A stretch of 64,000 bases of DNA from Minicystis rosea (lineage in GTDB: Bacteria > Myxococcota_A > Polyangia > Polyangiales > Polyangiaceae): the NCBI GenBank assembly GCA_001931535.1, contig CP016211.1, forward strand, positions 14,027,501-14,091,500. The letters run 5' to 3'. The position numbers and the translations under genes were made by a program. The notes below the pieces were generated by a model that worked only from the letters and a program-made list of their open reading frames with translations, ran no database searches and was not told the origin of the DNA. Positions 1 through 10,866 of this stretch are shown here, one piece after another; position 1 is the first letter of the stretch, and every line of letters begins with the position of its first letter.

Positions 1-1890
<1,890 letters not shown>

Positions 1891-2005
1891 CTTCTAAGGC
1901 AACCGTTGAGTAGGCGCCCAGAGCTCGGGTGACGAGCGCTGGAGAGCGCAGTGCGAATTCGCAGCCATAGGCGCGAAACGAGACATGCACACACACCCAC
2001 AATTT

Positions 2006-2122
<117 letters not shown>

Positions 2123-2131
2123 TTTTTTATG

Positions 2132-2167
2132 GGCCAGCAAGCTGTAACGGCTTGCTGGCCTTTTTTT
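2132..2167 (+). terminator. Intrinsic terminator of the rRNA operon
   Basis: A perfect 11-bp inverted repeat (GGCCAGCAAGC, 7-nt loop, GCTTGCTGGCC) is followed at once by seven T residues. This is a textbook Rho-independent terminator placed 10 nt after the 5S gene, and it ends rrn transcription. Confidence 0.95.
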
Positions 2168-2864
2168 CTTTGTCCTTCGGCCTTGGCCTTCGGGCCTCGG
2201 CAGCCAAACGCTCTGGGCCAACGCCGACCGGGCGCCTCTGCGAGCCATCGCGGCACCGCCTCCGCGCTGCGGACCTCGGCATGGCTCGCGGTCGACTGCG
2301 CGAACCATCCCTGCGATCCGGCAACCACCGCCGGCAGCGGCAGCCGCGAGCGTCAGCGAGCGGACTCATCGGGCGGCTTGGACGTCCAGCAGGGCCTCCT
2401 CGGGCCATTGCGCCGGGTGCTGCCCTGTCGAGCCTCGAGGCCAGGTCGTGAGCTGCTGTGGGGATTCGCGCGACGGTTCCGTCAGCGTCGATCCTGGTGG
2501 CGGCGCCGATGAGCCGGGGACATGTCCACGCGAGCGGCCATCAGCCGGGGTCGTTCGTCGATCGAGCCCTTTCCGGAGACGATGAGCTGCCCGCCTTGTT
2601 GGGAGACGATGTGGCCTTCGAGGGCGCCGTCCACTTCGACGGCTGCCTTCGTTACCACTGGTCGCTCGCTGGGCTGCACGCAGCAGCGCGACGCGCTGGC
2701 CGGTGAGCTCGGGCATCCGCTAAAGAACCTCGGAGGAGCTCGGCCTCCCGGCCCTCGGGCGATGGTGGGTCCGCACCCAAGGCCGCGACCGAGCGGGCGA
2801 TTCCGGGGGCGGATGCGTCGTGGTTTACTTTCCCGTTTGCCGAGCGTTGGTACCCTAGGCACAG
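2168..2864. other. Intergenic region, no supported gene
   Basis: About 700 bases lie between the rrn terminator and the glycosyltransferase gene. Reading frames exist on both strands but all are Arg/Pro-rich and change character abruptly. One minus-strand stretch (about 2480-2680) reads somewhat like protein in two adjacent frames and could be a decayed gene. No domain is recognisable and no start with a ribosome binding site stands out. It probably holds the promoter of the downstream gene. Confidence 0.6.
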
Positions 2865-5366
2865 GTGATTTCCAGGCGCTTCAAGCTTGCCTTCGCCTCC
2901 GGCGCTGCCGTCGGGTTGGTGATCGTGACCGGCTTCGGGCCGCTCGTTCGGTATTCCGCGAACCGCGCAGCGGCGCGCTACGGGGCGACGGTTGCCGTCG
3001 CGGACGTGGTGCCTTCGCTGCTCGGCGTGCGGCTGCTCGGGGTGGACGTGACGCTCGAGGAGGTGCCGGCGGCGCGTGTTCACCTCGACGAGGTGGTGGT
3101 CACGTACGGGACGTCGGGCCGAAAGGTCGCGCTTCATGGAGGCGTGGTTTCGGCGATCGGGACACGCGAGGTGGTGATGCGTCAGGCCGAGGCTTGGCGG
3201 GCACATCATCTCGGCGGTGACGGGGCGGGACGCGCGGAGGGCAGCGCGGGGAGGACGACGGATCTCTCGGGCCTCAAGATCCGCTGGCAGGATGCGTCGG
3301 AGAATCCGACGGAGAGCGTGAGCGCCGCGGATCTGCGGTTCACGCGCGAGGGCGGGAAGCTCGCGGTGTCGGCGGCCGAGGCCTCCGCGACCCTCGGTAC
3401 GGCGACCGTGTCCGTGAAGAACGGGCGCGTCGAGCTGGTGAAGGCAGGGGAGGGCGCGAGCTATCGGCTCGCGGCGCTCGCGACCGACGCGGTGGAGGCC
3501 GAGGTGACGCTGCCGCTCGGGAAGAACGGCGGGGCGCTGAAGGATCTCGGTGGGCTGCGGCAGGTGAAGGCCGATCCCGCGGAGCAAGCGGTGGATCGCG
3601 CGACGGGCGCCGGCGCCGCGGTGCGCGGGAGCCTTCTTTCGGCGGCGCGCGCGCTGGATTTGTTGATCGAGCCGGCGGCCAAGGTGCGGCTCGGCGGGGT
3701 GCATGCGCGGATTCATCATGCGTCGGATGTGCTGAACCTCGGGCCGGGGACGCTCGAGGTGGCGCGGCGTGATGGGCGCTTGGTGGTGGAGCTGACGCCC
3801 GATCTGCGCGGCACGAGCGCGCGTCCGGCGACGAGCGCGGCGCCTGCGGCATCGGCACGGGCACCGGGATCACCGGGCGATCACGAGGAGACGCTGACGT
3901 TTCGGCTGGCGGTTCCGCTCGCCGAGGGCGGGGCGGCGGGCGCGCAGGAGATCGTGGCCGACGTGCAGGGCGGGCCCATCTGGCTGTCGTCGTTGGGCGT
4001 GCGCGAGGGGGATTTCGGGCTGTTCGACGTGGGGCTGACGTCGCTGTCGACGCGATCGCATCTGGTGCTCTCGGCCGATGGACGCACGCTGCGCATCGAC
4101 GGCGAGGGGAAGGTGCACGCGCTCTCGGTGCGGAGCGCGGCGCTCTCCGATGAGCCGGTGGCCGGATTGACGCTGGCGTTCGGGCTCAAGGGCGAGGTGG
4201 ATCTCGACGGGTCGCGCGCGCGCATCGCCGAGGGAGAGCTCGACCTCGGCGCGATTCGACTGCTCTTCAAGGGAGATTACGATCGGGTCCGGGGCGGCGA
4301 AGCGGCGAGCGCGCCGCAGCGACGGCGGAAGGACGCGAGCCTCGCCGTGCGGGTGGGGGAGGCACCCGCGCCCGCGGGCGGGGAGGATTCGCATCGCATC
4401 CGGGGGAGCTTCGAGATGCCGCTCACGGCGTGCCAATCGATGCTCGAGGCCACGCCGAAAGGGCTCGTTTCCAAGCTTCACGGGATGCGCATGGCCGGGT
4501 CGTTCGCGCTCCGCGGGAGCATGGATGTCGATACGGCGCACCTCGATCGCGGGTTCAAGCTGGATTGGGACGCGAGCAGCTCCTGCCGCGTGACCGAGGC
4601 GCCGCCGGCGGTGCACGTCGATCGCTTCAAGAAGCCGTTTCATCGCACGGCGTACGATCCCGAGGGGCGGCCGGTCGACATCGAGACGGGGCCGGGGACG
4701 CCGGATTGGGTGCCGTACACGACCATCTCCAAGTTCATGGAGATCGCGGTGCTCACGACCGAGGACGGCGGGTTCCACCGGCATCACGGCTTCGATCACG
4801 AGGCCATCAAGAACAGCGTGCGCGAGAACCTGCGCAAGAAGAAGTTCGTCCGCGGGGCGAGCACCATCAGCATGCAGCTCGCGAAGAACCTCTACCTCGA
4901 GCGCGGCAAGACGCTGTCACGCAAGCTCCAGGAAGCCGTGCTCACGATGTACTTGGAGCAGGAGCTGACGAAGGAGCAGATCATCGAGCTCTACCTGAAC
5001 GTGGTGGAGTTCGGGCCGATGATCTATGGGATCGGGCCGGCGGCTCGACATTACTTCAGCACGAGCGCGCACGATCTCTCGCTCGGGCAGGCGCTCTACG
5101 TGGCCTCGATCATGCCGAACCCGAAGGTGCAGCACTTCGGATCGGGCGGCGCGGTGGCGCCGGGATGGATGGCGTACCTGCAAAAGCTGATGAAGATCGC
5201 GCGCGAGCGAAACCGGATCGCGGAGGACGAGCTGGAAGAAGGGCTCCGCGAGACGGTGATCCGTGGATCGCCGGCGCCGCAGCGCAGCCCGCAGCCGGCG
5301 AACCATGCGCCGATCGATCCCAGCGCTCCCGCGCTGCCGTACGAGCCGATCGAAGAGTTTCCGTGA
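2865..5366 (+). CDS. AsmA-like / GT51 peptidoglycan glycosyltransferase fusion
   Basis: This 833-aa membrane-anchored protein has one N-terminal membrane segment (about residues 8-28). A long beta-rich region (about 30-600) resembles AsmA/DUF748-type envelope proteins, with repeated GEGKVHALSV-like strands. The C-terminal domain (about 610-780) is a family-51 glycosyltransferase, which polymerises lipid II into glycan chains on the outer face of the inner membrane. GT51 motifs are visible: EDGGFHRHHG with the catalytic Glu at 633, RGASTISMQLAKNLYL at 663, a basic-xxE motif, and ELYLNVVEFGPMIYGIG. No transpeptidase domain follows, so it is monofunctional. Usual MtgA proteins are about 240 aa; the extra 600 residues are unusual. 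The start is GTG with no clear Shine-Dalgarno. The C-terminal tail is Pro-rich. Confidence 0.88.
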   Translation: MISRRFKLAFASGAAVGLVIVTGFGPLVRYSANRAAARYGATVAVADVVPSLLGVRLLGVDVTLEEVPAARVHLDEVVVTYGTSGRKVALHGGVVSAIGTREVVMRQAEAWRAHHLGGDGAGRAEGSAGRTTDLSGLKIRWQDASENPTESVSAADLRFTREGGKLAVSAAEASATLGTATVSVKNGRVELVKAGEGASYRLAALATDAVEAEVTLPLGKNGGALKDLGGLRQVKADPAEQAVDRATGAGAAVRGSLLSAARALDLLIEPAAKVRLGGVHARIHHASDVLNLGPGTLEVARRDGRLVVELTPDLRGTSARPATSAAPAASARAPGSPGDHEETLTFRLAVPLAEGGAAGAQEIVADVQGGPIWLSSLGVREGDFGLFDVGLTSLSTRSHLVLSADGRTLRIDGEGKVHALSVRSAALSDEPVAGLTLAFGLKGEVDLDGSRARIAEGELDLGAIRLLFKGDYDRVRGGEAASAPQRRRKDASLAVRVGEAPAPAGGEDSHRIRGSFEMPLTACQSMLEATPKGLVSKLHGMRMAGSFALRGSMDVDTAHLDRGFKLDWDASSSCRVTEAPPAVHVDRFKKPFHRTAYDPEGRPVDIETGPGTPDWVPYTTISKFMEIAVLTTEDGGFHRHHGFDHEAIKNSVRENLRKKKFVRGASTISMQLAKNLYLERGKTLSRKLQEAVLTMYLEQELTKEQIIELYLNVVEFGPMIYGIGPAARHYFSTSAHDLSLGQALYVASIMPNPKVQHFGSGGAVAPGWMAYLQKLMKIARERNRIAEDELEEGLRETVIRGSPAPQRSPQPANHAPIDPSAPALPYEPIEEFP

Positions 5367-5518
5367 TCGCACGCGGAGGCGCGCGCCGAGTGAGCGTGCG
5401 TGATCGATGGAGGCGGCGATCGGGATCGTGATCGGTGGGCCCGTCGAACCTCGTGATCGATGGCGCGGGCGGATCGGATCGGATCGTGATCGATCGGAGC
5501 GTGGGCGTGGGATCACGG

Positions 5519-5570
5519 CCGGCTCGTCCGGCCCGGGGTTTGGGGCCGCTTGCGGCCCCATCGTGAATCA
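5519..5570. repeat. Dispersed palindromic repeat, copy 1 (GGGGCCGC family)
   Basis: The 20-bp near-palindrome TGGGGCCGCTTGCGGCCCCA (5541-5560) is preceded by a CGGCTCGTCCGGCCCGGGG segment and followed by ATCGTGA. The same arrangement recurs at 17945-18085 and, inverted and in tandem, at 35944-36113. Here it sits just past the 3' end of tadA and may serve as a transcription stop, but it has no T-run. Confidence 0.75.
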
Positions 5571-5574
5571 GGAA

Positions 5575-6183
5575 TCAGGCGCGCTCGGGCTCGGGAGCAG
5601 GGGCGATCTCGGGCTTGGCGTTGCGGGCGCGGAGCTTGGCGAAGAAGGCTTTGAGGAGGCCGGCGCAGGCGTCGCCGAGGACGCCGGAGGTGACGGCGAA
5701 GCGGTGGTTCAGGCGGAGATCACGGCCGATCGTGAAGAGCGTGTCGACGGCGCCGGCCTTGGGATCGGGGCAGCCGTAGACGACGCGGGACACGCGGGCG
5801 TTGACCAAGGCGCCGGCGCACATGGGGCAGGGCTCCAAGGTCACGTAGACGGTCGCGCCTTCGAGGCGCCAGTGGCCGAGCGCTGCCGAGGCGCGGCGGA
5901 GCGCGTCGACCTCGGCGTGGGCCGTGGGATCTTGGTCGGCCTCGCGCCGGTTGCGGCCCCGACCGATGATGGTCCCGGCCGCGTCCACGACGACGGCGCC
6001 CACGGGGACGTCGCCTGCTTCGGCGGCGGCCTCGGCTTCGAGCATGGCCTCGCGCATGAAGCGAGCCTCGGGGGAATCTGCGGCCTCGGCGGCCGGCTCT
6101 GCCTGCGTCTCCACGAGGCCGGCATACAACGCCCGGCCGTCGGGCGCCTCCCTCTCGCGCGTCGGCGGGAAATCGGTTGTCAT
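5575..6183 (-). CDS. tadA: tRNA-specific adenosine deaminase TadA
   Basis: This enzyme deaminates adenosine 34 to inosine in tRNA-Arg(ACG), giving wobble decoding of CGN codons. The cytidine-deaminase fold signatures are present: zinc ligand and proton donor in HAE (His89, Glu91) and the second zinc motif PCPMC (Cys119, Cys122), followed by ALVNARVSRVVYGCPDPKAG, typical of TadA. At 202 aa it is longer than the usual 150-165 because of an Ala/Glu-rich N-terminal extension of about 35 residues and a short Pro-rich tail. ATG at 6183 is chosen over an upstream TTG; it leaves a 7-bp gap to the divergent membrane-protein gene. Confidence 0.95.
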   Translation of the reverse strand: MTTDFPPTREREAPDGRALYAGLVETQAEPAAEAADSPEARFMREAMLEAEAAAEAGDVPVGAVVVDAAGTIIGRGRNRREADQDPTAHAEVDALRRASAALGHWRLEGATVYVTLEPCPMCAGALVNARVSRVVYGCPDPKAGAVDTLFTIGRDLRLNHRFAVTSGVLGDACAGLLKAFFAKLRARNAKPEIAPAPEPERA

Positions 6184-6190
6184 GCGGCGA

Positions 6191-7057
6191 ATGAGCGAGC
6201 CGAGCGATCTCAACCCCTACGCCCCGCCGAAAGCCGACACCGAAGGTGTCCGGGTTTCCTCCAAGCAGCGACGACGCGCGAGCGGCGACGTCCAGGAAGC
6301 GCTCGCTCGCTTGGACGAGCACCTGTCCGACAGCGGCAACGTGCAGCGCGACGTGGCCGCGGCGGGGGCGCGCGTCCGGACCATCACCATCGTCATGGCC
6401 GTGCTCGGGACCGCGGCGATCGGCGGGATCGTCGCCACGGGGACCGGCGGCAGCCGGGTGGATCCGCTGCAGATGGTGAGCATCATCGTCGCCATCTTCT
6501 GCGGTGTGTTCGCCATCGTGCTGCTCGTGCTGGACCTGTCGCTGGTGCCGCATGGGCAGCCCTCGACGCCGGAAGCGGCGCTGAAGTCGTTCCTCAAGGC
6601 CCTGGCCATGGGCCGCAACGGGTACGCGTGGGCGCGGCTCTGCCCGACCGCGCGCGAGCAGACGGTGCGGACGCCGGTGCTCGGCGAGATCACGACCAAC
6701 CCGGTCGAGGTCACCCTGAGCAACGAGGCTGCGATCAAGACCTACACGGGCAGCTTCGCGCGCGCGGGCGACGGGAGCATGCGCACCATGCAGGTGAAGC
6801 GCGTGACCGTGGTCGACGTGCAGGACGACGTGGCCGTGATCGAGGCCGAGCTCGCGTTTCAATCGTGGCCGCGTTGGGTGAGCATGATCCTGGCGGTGAG
6901 CTTCGCCGTCTTCCGCCTGCTGGCCATCGTGGGCCTGGTCCTGTTCTTCGTGCTGCGCAAGAAGCACGACACGCGGGTGCGGAAGACGATGCTCCGCGGT
7001 CGCGACGGCGCCTGGTACGTCTACGACGGGGACATCCTGGAAGGCGCGGAGGGCTGA
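6191..7057 (+). CDS. Predicted inner-membrane protein of unknown function
   Basis: A 288-aa protein. It has a soluble N-terminus starting MSEPSDLNPYAPPKAD, which resembles the short 'NPYAPP' leader common in bacterial membrane proteins of unknown role. Two membrane hairpin segments follow at about residues 58-78 and 92-115, then a soluble domain of about 110 residues (from STPEAALKSF) and a last membrane segment near 235-258. The middle domain has the look of a DUF4878/NTF2-like fold (GYAWARLCPTAREQ), but I cannot name it firmly. ATG at 6191 is the natural start, only 7 bp from the divergent tadA start, so the two genes share a very short promoter region. No partner function is evident. Confidence 0.8.
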   Translation: MSEPSDLNPYAPPKADTEGVRVSSKQRRRASGDVQEALARLDEHLSDSGNVQRDVAAAGARVRTITIVMAVLGTAAIGGIVATGTGGSRVDPLQMVSIIVAIFCGVFAIVLLVLDLSLVPHGQPSTPEAALKSFLKALAMGRNGYAWARLCPTAREQTVRTPVLGEITTNPVEVTLSNEAAIKTYTGSFARAGDGSMRTMQVKRVTVVDVQDDVAVIEAELAFQSWPRWVSMILAVSFAVFRLLAIVGLVLFFVLRKKHDTRVRKTMLRGRDGAWYVYDGDILEGAEG

Positions 7058-7069
7058 CGCTGTGCGCGA

Positions 7070-7140
7070 GATGGTTTGAGCTCGAACGATTGCGCGCGGC
7101 GACGGCCGGCGGCGAGATGGTTTGAGCTCAAACGATTGGC
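7070..7140. repeat. Two copies of a TTTGAGCTC-centred repeat
   Basis: GATGGTTTGAGCTCGAACGATTG at 7070-7092 and a second copy with TTTGAGCTCAAACGATTGG at 7119-7139 lie 45 bp apart. The second copy has the perfect 12-bp palindrome TTTGAGCTCAAA. Three related copies lie at 53165-53330, also intergenic. The shared core is TTTGAGCTCNAACGA. Confidence 0.7.
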
Positions 7141-7219
7141 GCGCGGCTGCTTTGCGGGGGATCGAGAGGGCGGGAGGCTTCGGTCGCGCGACCTTCGTGC
7201 GGGCGCGGGCGCGCGCGGC

Positions 7220-7328
7220 GATTCTCGAACAACGGTCTCCTCGTGGACGTGGACGTTTACGTACGTTTACGTGGACGCTGACGCTGACGTCGACGGCCCG
7301 TCGTCAGCGTCAGCGTTCACGACCACCA
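7220..7328. repeat. Palindromic intergenic element, left part (split copy)
   Basis: It begins GATTCTCGAACAAC and runs through alternating GTGGAC, GTTTAC and GCTGAC hexamers with a hairpin centre near 7290. Joined to 9232-9278 it reconstructs an element of about 156 bp that is the reverse complement of the intact 162-bp copy at 61561-61722. A serine-recombinase transposon sits between the two halves. Confidence 0.8.
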
Positions 7329-8995
7329 TCGCGTGGACACGGCTGACACAAACTGCCGTCCACCCTGCCAGCCCCGTCACAGGCGGGAGTGGCCGTCTGC
7401 TCAGACGACACGGGCGCAGAGCACCCGCCGGACGTGCCGAGCGGCACGACGTAGTGCACCCGAAGGTTGGGCTCGTCGACCTCGATCTTCTCGATCAGCA
7501 GCCCGACGATCGCCCGCCGGTCGTCCCAGGTACAGCGTTCGAGCCCCTGATGCAGTCGTTCTCTGAGCTGCTGGATCTCATCGACGACACGACGTTGGGT
7601 GAGCGCTTGATCATGCCGGTGCTCGAGCTCCGTGAGCTCTCTATGGCAGCGCTGCTTGGCTTCTTCGAGGTGCTCACGCCGCCCGCGTAGCTCCTCGAGC
7701 GTGATGGCTTCTGCCTGGTAGGCGTCCACGAGCCGTTCGATCGCGTGCGTGAGCGACCTCGCCTGCCGCACGAGCCGACGCTGCTCAGCGGCGTGAGCCT
7801 CGAGTACCGTTCGGATCTTGTCGCGTTGGGCTCCGAGCTGAATCGCGAGCTGCTCGGGCTCCTGAAGCCAGTGTGAAAGGTCCGCCCATACGACCTGCTC
7901 GACGTCCTCGGCGCGCACGGGTCGGCTCGGGCACTGTCGGTCACCATGGGCGGCGTGGTGATCCCTTCCATTGCACGCATAGTATCTGCGCTCGTGACGC
8001 GTGCCGACGTCGCAGCCGAAGCCTCACATCTTGCGCGCACAGGTGCAACACCAGAGCAGCCCACGCAGCAGGTACGGGTGCTTGACCTGACCGGCCGTTT
8101 GGCGCCGATGCTCGAACAGCCGCTCCTGCGCTTTCTCGAAGAGAGCCTCGTCCACGATGGCCGGCACGCGCGCGCCGAGCCAGTCGGCCTCGGGGCGGCG
8201 CCGGGAAGAGGACTTGCGATGGCGCCGGTACCGAAGTCTGTCGCGGGGCTCTTTGGGCTCGATGGATTGGTACTTCTGATGATGTGCCTGCCCCACGTAC
8301 ACGCGGTTGCGCACCATCTTGCCGAGCGTGCTCGGTGACCAGCGCTCGCCGGATCTCGGTTTGATGCCGCGCTCGTCCAGACGCCGCGCGACCTGTCGCA
8401 GGCGCAGCCCCTCCATCCCGACCCACGTGAGGACCTGCCGAACCACAGCGGCCTCGCACTCCTCGATCACGATGGTGCCCGGCAGATGCCTCTCGCCGCG
8501 AATGACCCGTAGACCGTACGGTGGATTGGACCACGAAGGAGGCGCCCCGCTGCGTGCCCGATGCAGCCGTCCACGGCGCGTGCGGTCGAGGATCTTGGCG
8601 CGCTCGTACTCGGCAAAGACACCGCGCACCCCCAGCGCCATCTGCTCCTCGGGCGTGCGCGCCGTGCCGCCGTGAACGAAGATGACCTCCACCTGCTTGC
8701 GCGCGATCTCCTCCAGCACGACCTGCTGATCGACGAAGCGCCTCGCCAGGCGATCGGGATCGTAGACGATGACCTTGTCGACGGCGCCCAGCGCCACAGC
8801 ATCGCGCAACGCATCGAGGCCGGGCCGCAACAGCGTGTCCCCCGGCCAGCCGTTATCGATGTAACGGTGCTCGGCATCGACCACATCGCCCGCGGCCGCG
8901 GCATGCTGCTCAATGGCTGCGACCTGCGACGCGATCGTGTGATCCTTCTCCTGCCTCCCCGAGGAGACCCGGGCGTACATCCCCACCCTGCTCAT
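7310..8995 (-). pseudogene. Large serine recombinase with an in-frame TGA
   Basis: One reading frame spans 8995 to 7310, broken by a single TGA at 8026-8024. Upstream (323 aa) are the resolvase catalytic domain (MYARVSSGRQ, nucleophile Ser11, with YDPDRLARRF and EYERAKILDRTRRG) and the recombinase domain (PPYGLRV). The zinc-ribbon start CCTCARKM follows. The stop falls directly after ARKM. In the same frame the ribbon resumes as GFGCDVGTRHERRYYACNG and later DRQCPSRPV, followed by the usual coiled coil and C-terminal tail. No frameshift is involved. Large serine recombinases cut and rejoin DNA to excise or integrate elements. As read, the product lacks half its zinc ribbon and the coiled coil, so it is probably inactive unless the stop is a sequence error. 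Confidence 0.88.
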
Positions 8996-9231
8996 GCTCC
9001 CCCCCTCGAACGTCGCCTTGGTGCTCCAGCCCCAACAGCCGAGCGTCCGCGAGCACCATGCGCTCGCTCGCTGTCCTCCGCTCCACGAGCCGGCGCTCCA
9101 CCCTCCACCCGCGCCTTCTTCTGTAGGACACCCCGAGCCTGGAGCACAAGGAACGACGGCGCCGTCGCGGCACCGGCAGAGCGAACTGACTCAGCCAGCG
9201 CAGGCGAATTGTGTCAGCCGTGTCCACGCGA
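7329..9231 (-). mobile_element. Serine-recombinase transposon with perfect 23-bp terminal inverted repeats
   Basis: The ends at 7329-7351 and 9209-9231 are exact reverse complements (core GTGGACACGGCTGACACAA), giving a unit of 1903 bp. It carries one large recombinase gene on the minus strand. The 3' end of that gene runs through the left terminal repeat. A short minus-strand frame starting with GTG inside the right repeat (9227 to about 8910) overlaps the recombinase start; no function is recognisable for it. The element lies inside a palindromic repeat whose uninterrupted copy exists at 61.6 kb, so the insertion site is well defined, with CCA on both flanks. Confidence 0.85.
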
Positions 9232-9278
9232 CCACGTCCACGTTCACGTTCACGAAGGGTCTTCGTCGTTCGAGAATC
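9232..9278. repeat. Palindromic intergenic element, right part (split copy)
   Basis: CCACGTCCACGTTCACGTTC up to TTCGAGAATC is the right end of the element begun at 7220. The next bases up to CTGATTTAGC run into the stop codon of the thiolase gene. The same junction (element, spacer, CTGATTTAGC, stop of a minus-strand gene) is found at 61723-61746. Confidence 0.8.
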
Positions 9279-9299
9279 ACGCTCGCTACGCTCGCTGAT

Positions 9300-10535
9300 T
9301 TAGCTGCGGGCGACGACGAAGCAGACGGAGGTGGTGGCGCTGCCGCCGATGTTGAGGGTCGCGACTTGCTTCGCGCCTTCGACTTGGTAGGCGCCGGCGG
9401 TGCCGGTGATCTGTTTGTGGGCGTCGAGGAGCATGCGGACGCCGCTCGCGCCCACGGGGTGGCCGAGGCCCATGAGGCCGCCGCTCGGGTTCATGGGGAG
9501 GCGGCCGCCGAAGAGGGTGGTGCCGGCCTCGATGGCCTTCCACGACTCGCCGGGGGCGGTGATGCCGAAGTGATCGATGGCCATGTACTGCGTGGTGGTG
9601 AAGCAGTCGTGGGTTTCGATGGCGTCGATCGCGGTGACGTCGGGGACGCCGGCGCGGGCGAAGGCGTCGGTGATCGCGCGGCGGACCTCGGGGAAGACGT
9701 AGGCGCCTCCGCGGCTCGCTTCGAGCTTGTCGGTGAGGGCCATGCGCGCGGTGCGGTGGCCGAAGCCGATGATCTGCGAGAGCGGGCGCCCCGTGCGAGC
9801 CGCGTGGGCGCGCGCGAAGCGCTCGGAGGCGAGCACGATGGCGGCGCCGCCGTCGGTGACCTGGCTGCAATCGTATTTGTGCAAGCGGCCGGCGACGCGG
9901 GGGTTGTTGGGCGCGTCCTCCGCGAAGCTGTGTGGGCCGAGCTGCCAGCTTCGGGTCTGGGCGTTGGGGTTGCGCCGGGCGTTCTCGAAGTTGCTCTGCG
10001 CGATGGCGACGAGGTGTGATCGATCGAGCCCGAACCTCTCCGCGTACGCATCGCCGACGCGGCTGAAGAGCTCGGGCCATACGTGGGTGAGGCCGTCGGT
10101 TTCCCGCGGGACCCAGGCTGCGGCGCCGAGCTTCTGCGAGGCTTGGACCGCGGTGCCGTTGCGCATCAGCTCGGCGCCGAGGACGATCGCGACGTCGTAA
10201 CGGCCGGCCTCGAGATCGGCCATGGCTGCGAGCGCCGCGACGCTGCCGGAGGCACACGCGGCCTCGTGACGCGTGGTGGGGAGGCCGGCGAAAGCAGGAT
10301 CGGCTTCGACGAGGAGGCCGCCGAGATGGCCCTGCCCGACGAAGAGCTCGCCGGCGAAGTTGCCGATGTGCCCGACCTCGATCGCGGAGGCATCGACCTC
10401 AGCGGCGGCGAGGGCGCCTTGGGTGGTCTCGCGGATCAGATCGGCGAGCGTCTTTCCTTCGCGCGTGAGGTTGCGACCGTAGTCGGTCTGATGGCCGCCG
10501 AGGATGAAGATGGGCGGCGTTTTACGGGGTTCCAT
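9300..10535 (-). CDS. Thiolase-family protein (acetyl-CoA acetyltransferase / SCP-x type)
   Basis: A 411-aa thiolase-fold protein, normal for the family, probably acting on acyl-CoA in fatty-acid or sterol side-chain turnover. The reactive cysteine lies in the motif EAACASGSVA, followed by the nucleotide-binding and dimer segments. The two catalytic His/Cys regions appear as ETHDCFTTTQ and GLGHPVGASG near the C-terminus. The HDCFT form with an Asn-Pro-Ser-Gly-Gly loop is typical of the SCP-x-like, acetoacetyl-CoA thiolase-related subgroup rather than FadA. ATG at 10535 is preferred; a GTG two codons earlier is possible. It stands alone, separated from the next gene upstream by 330 bases. Confidence 0.9.
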   Translation of the reverse strand: MEPRKTPPIFILGGHQTDYGRNLTREGKTLADLIRETTQGALAAAEVDASAIEVGHIGNFAGELFVGQGHLGGLLVEADPAFAGLPTTRHEAACASGSVAALAAMADLEAGRYDVAIVLGAELMRNGTAVQASQKLGAAAWVPRETDGLTHVWPELFSRVGDAYAERFGLDRSHLVAIAQSNFENARRNPNAQTRSWQLGPHSFAEDAPNNPRVAGRLHKYDCSQVTDGGAAIVLASERFARAHAARTGRPLSQIIGFGHRTARMALTDKLEASRGGAYVFPEVRRAITDAFARAGVPDVTAIDAIETHDCFTTTQYMAIDHFGITAPGESWKAIEAGTTLFGGRLPMNPSGGLMGLGHPVGASGVRMLLDAHKQITGTAGAYQVEGAKQVATLNIGGSATTSVCFVVARS

Positions 10536-10837
10536 GAGCACTCCAGAGGTTCGGGCGGCGGGTGCGAGGCGACGGGATCGATCTCGATCACGGCATGGAT
10601 GAGATGCCGAGCGCGGGCGCGAAGTCTCGGACGTCGGCGAAGAGATCGCCGTCCGTGCGTGTCATTCGCGCGGTCTATGACTTCGCCCTCCCTCATGCGA
10701 CGAACGCTAGGCCCGAAGCGGCGAAGCGTGCTGGAAATCTCGGGTGGATCGCGGGGTGGTGGGGCCCCAGCGGCTTTGCCGGGGCGTGGGGCGTAGGGCG
10801 GCGAAGCCGACCCGAAGCCCCACATGAAGACTGGGGC

Positions 10838-10859
10838 GGCGGGGACGCGAGTCCCCGCC
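10838..10859 (-). terminator. GC-rich stem-loop downstream of carotenoid oxygenase
   Basis: A perfect 9-bp stem GGCGGGGAC/GTCCCCGCC with loop GCGA starts 8 bases after the stop codon of the minus-strand oxygenase. There is no T-run, so efficiency is uncertain. The rest of the 10536-10866 gap shows no gene. Confidence 0.5.
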
Positions 10860-10866
10860 GTGTGAA

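Noticed and set aside
2482..2862. Minus-strand frame with a protein-like middle (VVTKAAVEVDGALEGHIV)
   Set aside because: The better stretches sit in two different frames and the ends are Arg/Pro-rich; no domain or start. Could be a gene relic, not enough to call.
7310..8995. TGA at 8024-8026 as a selenocysteine or recoded codon
   Set aside because: It lies after Met in a linker of the zinc ribbon, no selenocysteine-type hairpin or sel genes are evident, and the family has no such residue; nonsense mutation or error is simpler.
8910..9227. 105-aa minus-strand frame starting GTG inside the right terminal repeat of the serine-recombinase element
   Set aside because: Arg-rich, overlaps the recombinase start in another frame, no recognisable domain. 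Mentioned within the mobile-element entry only.
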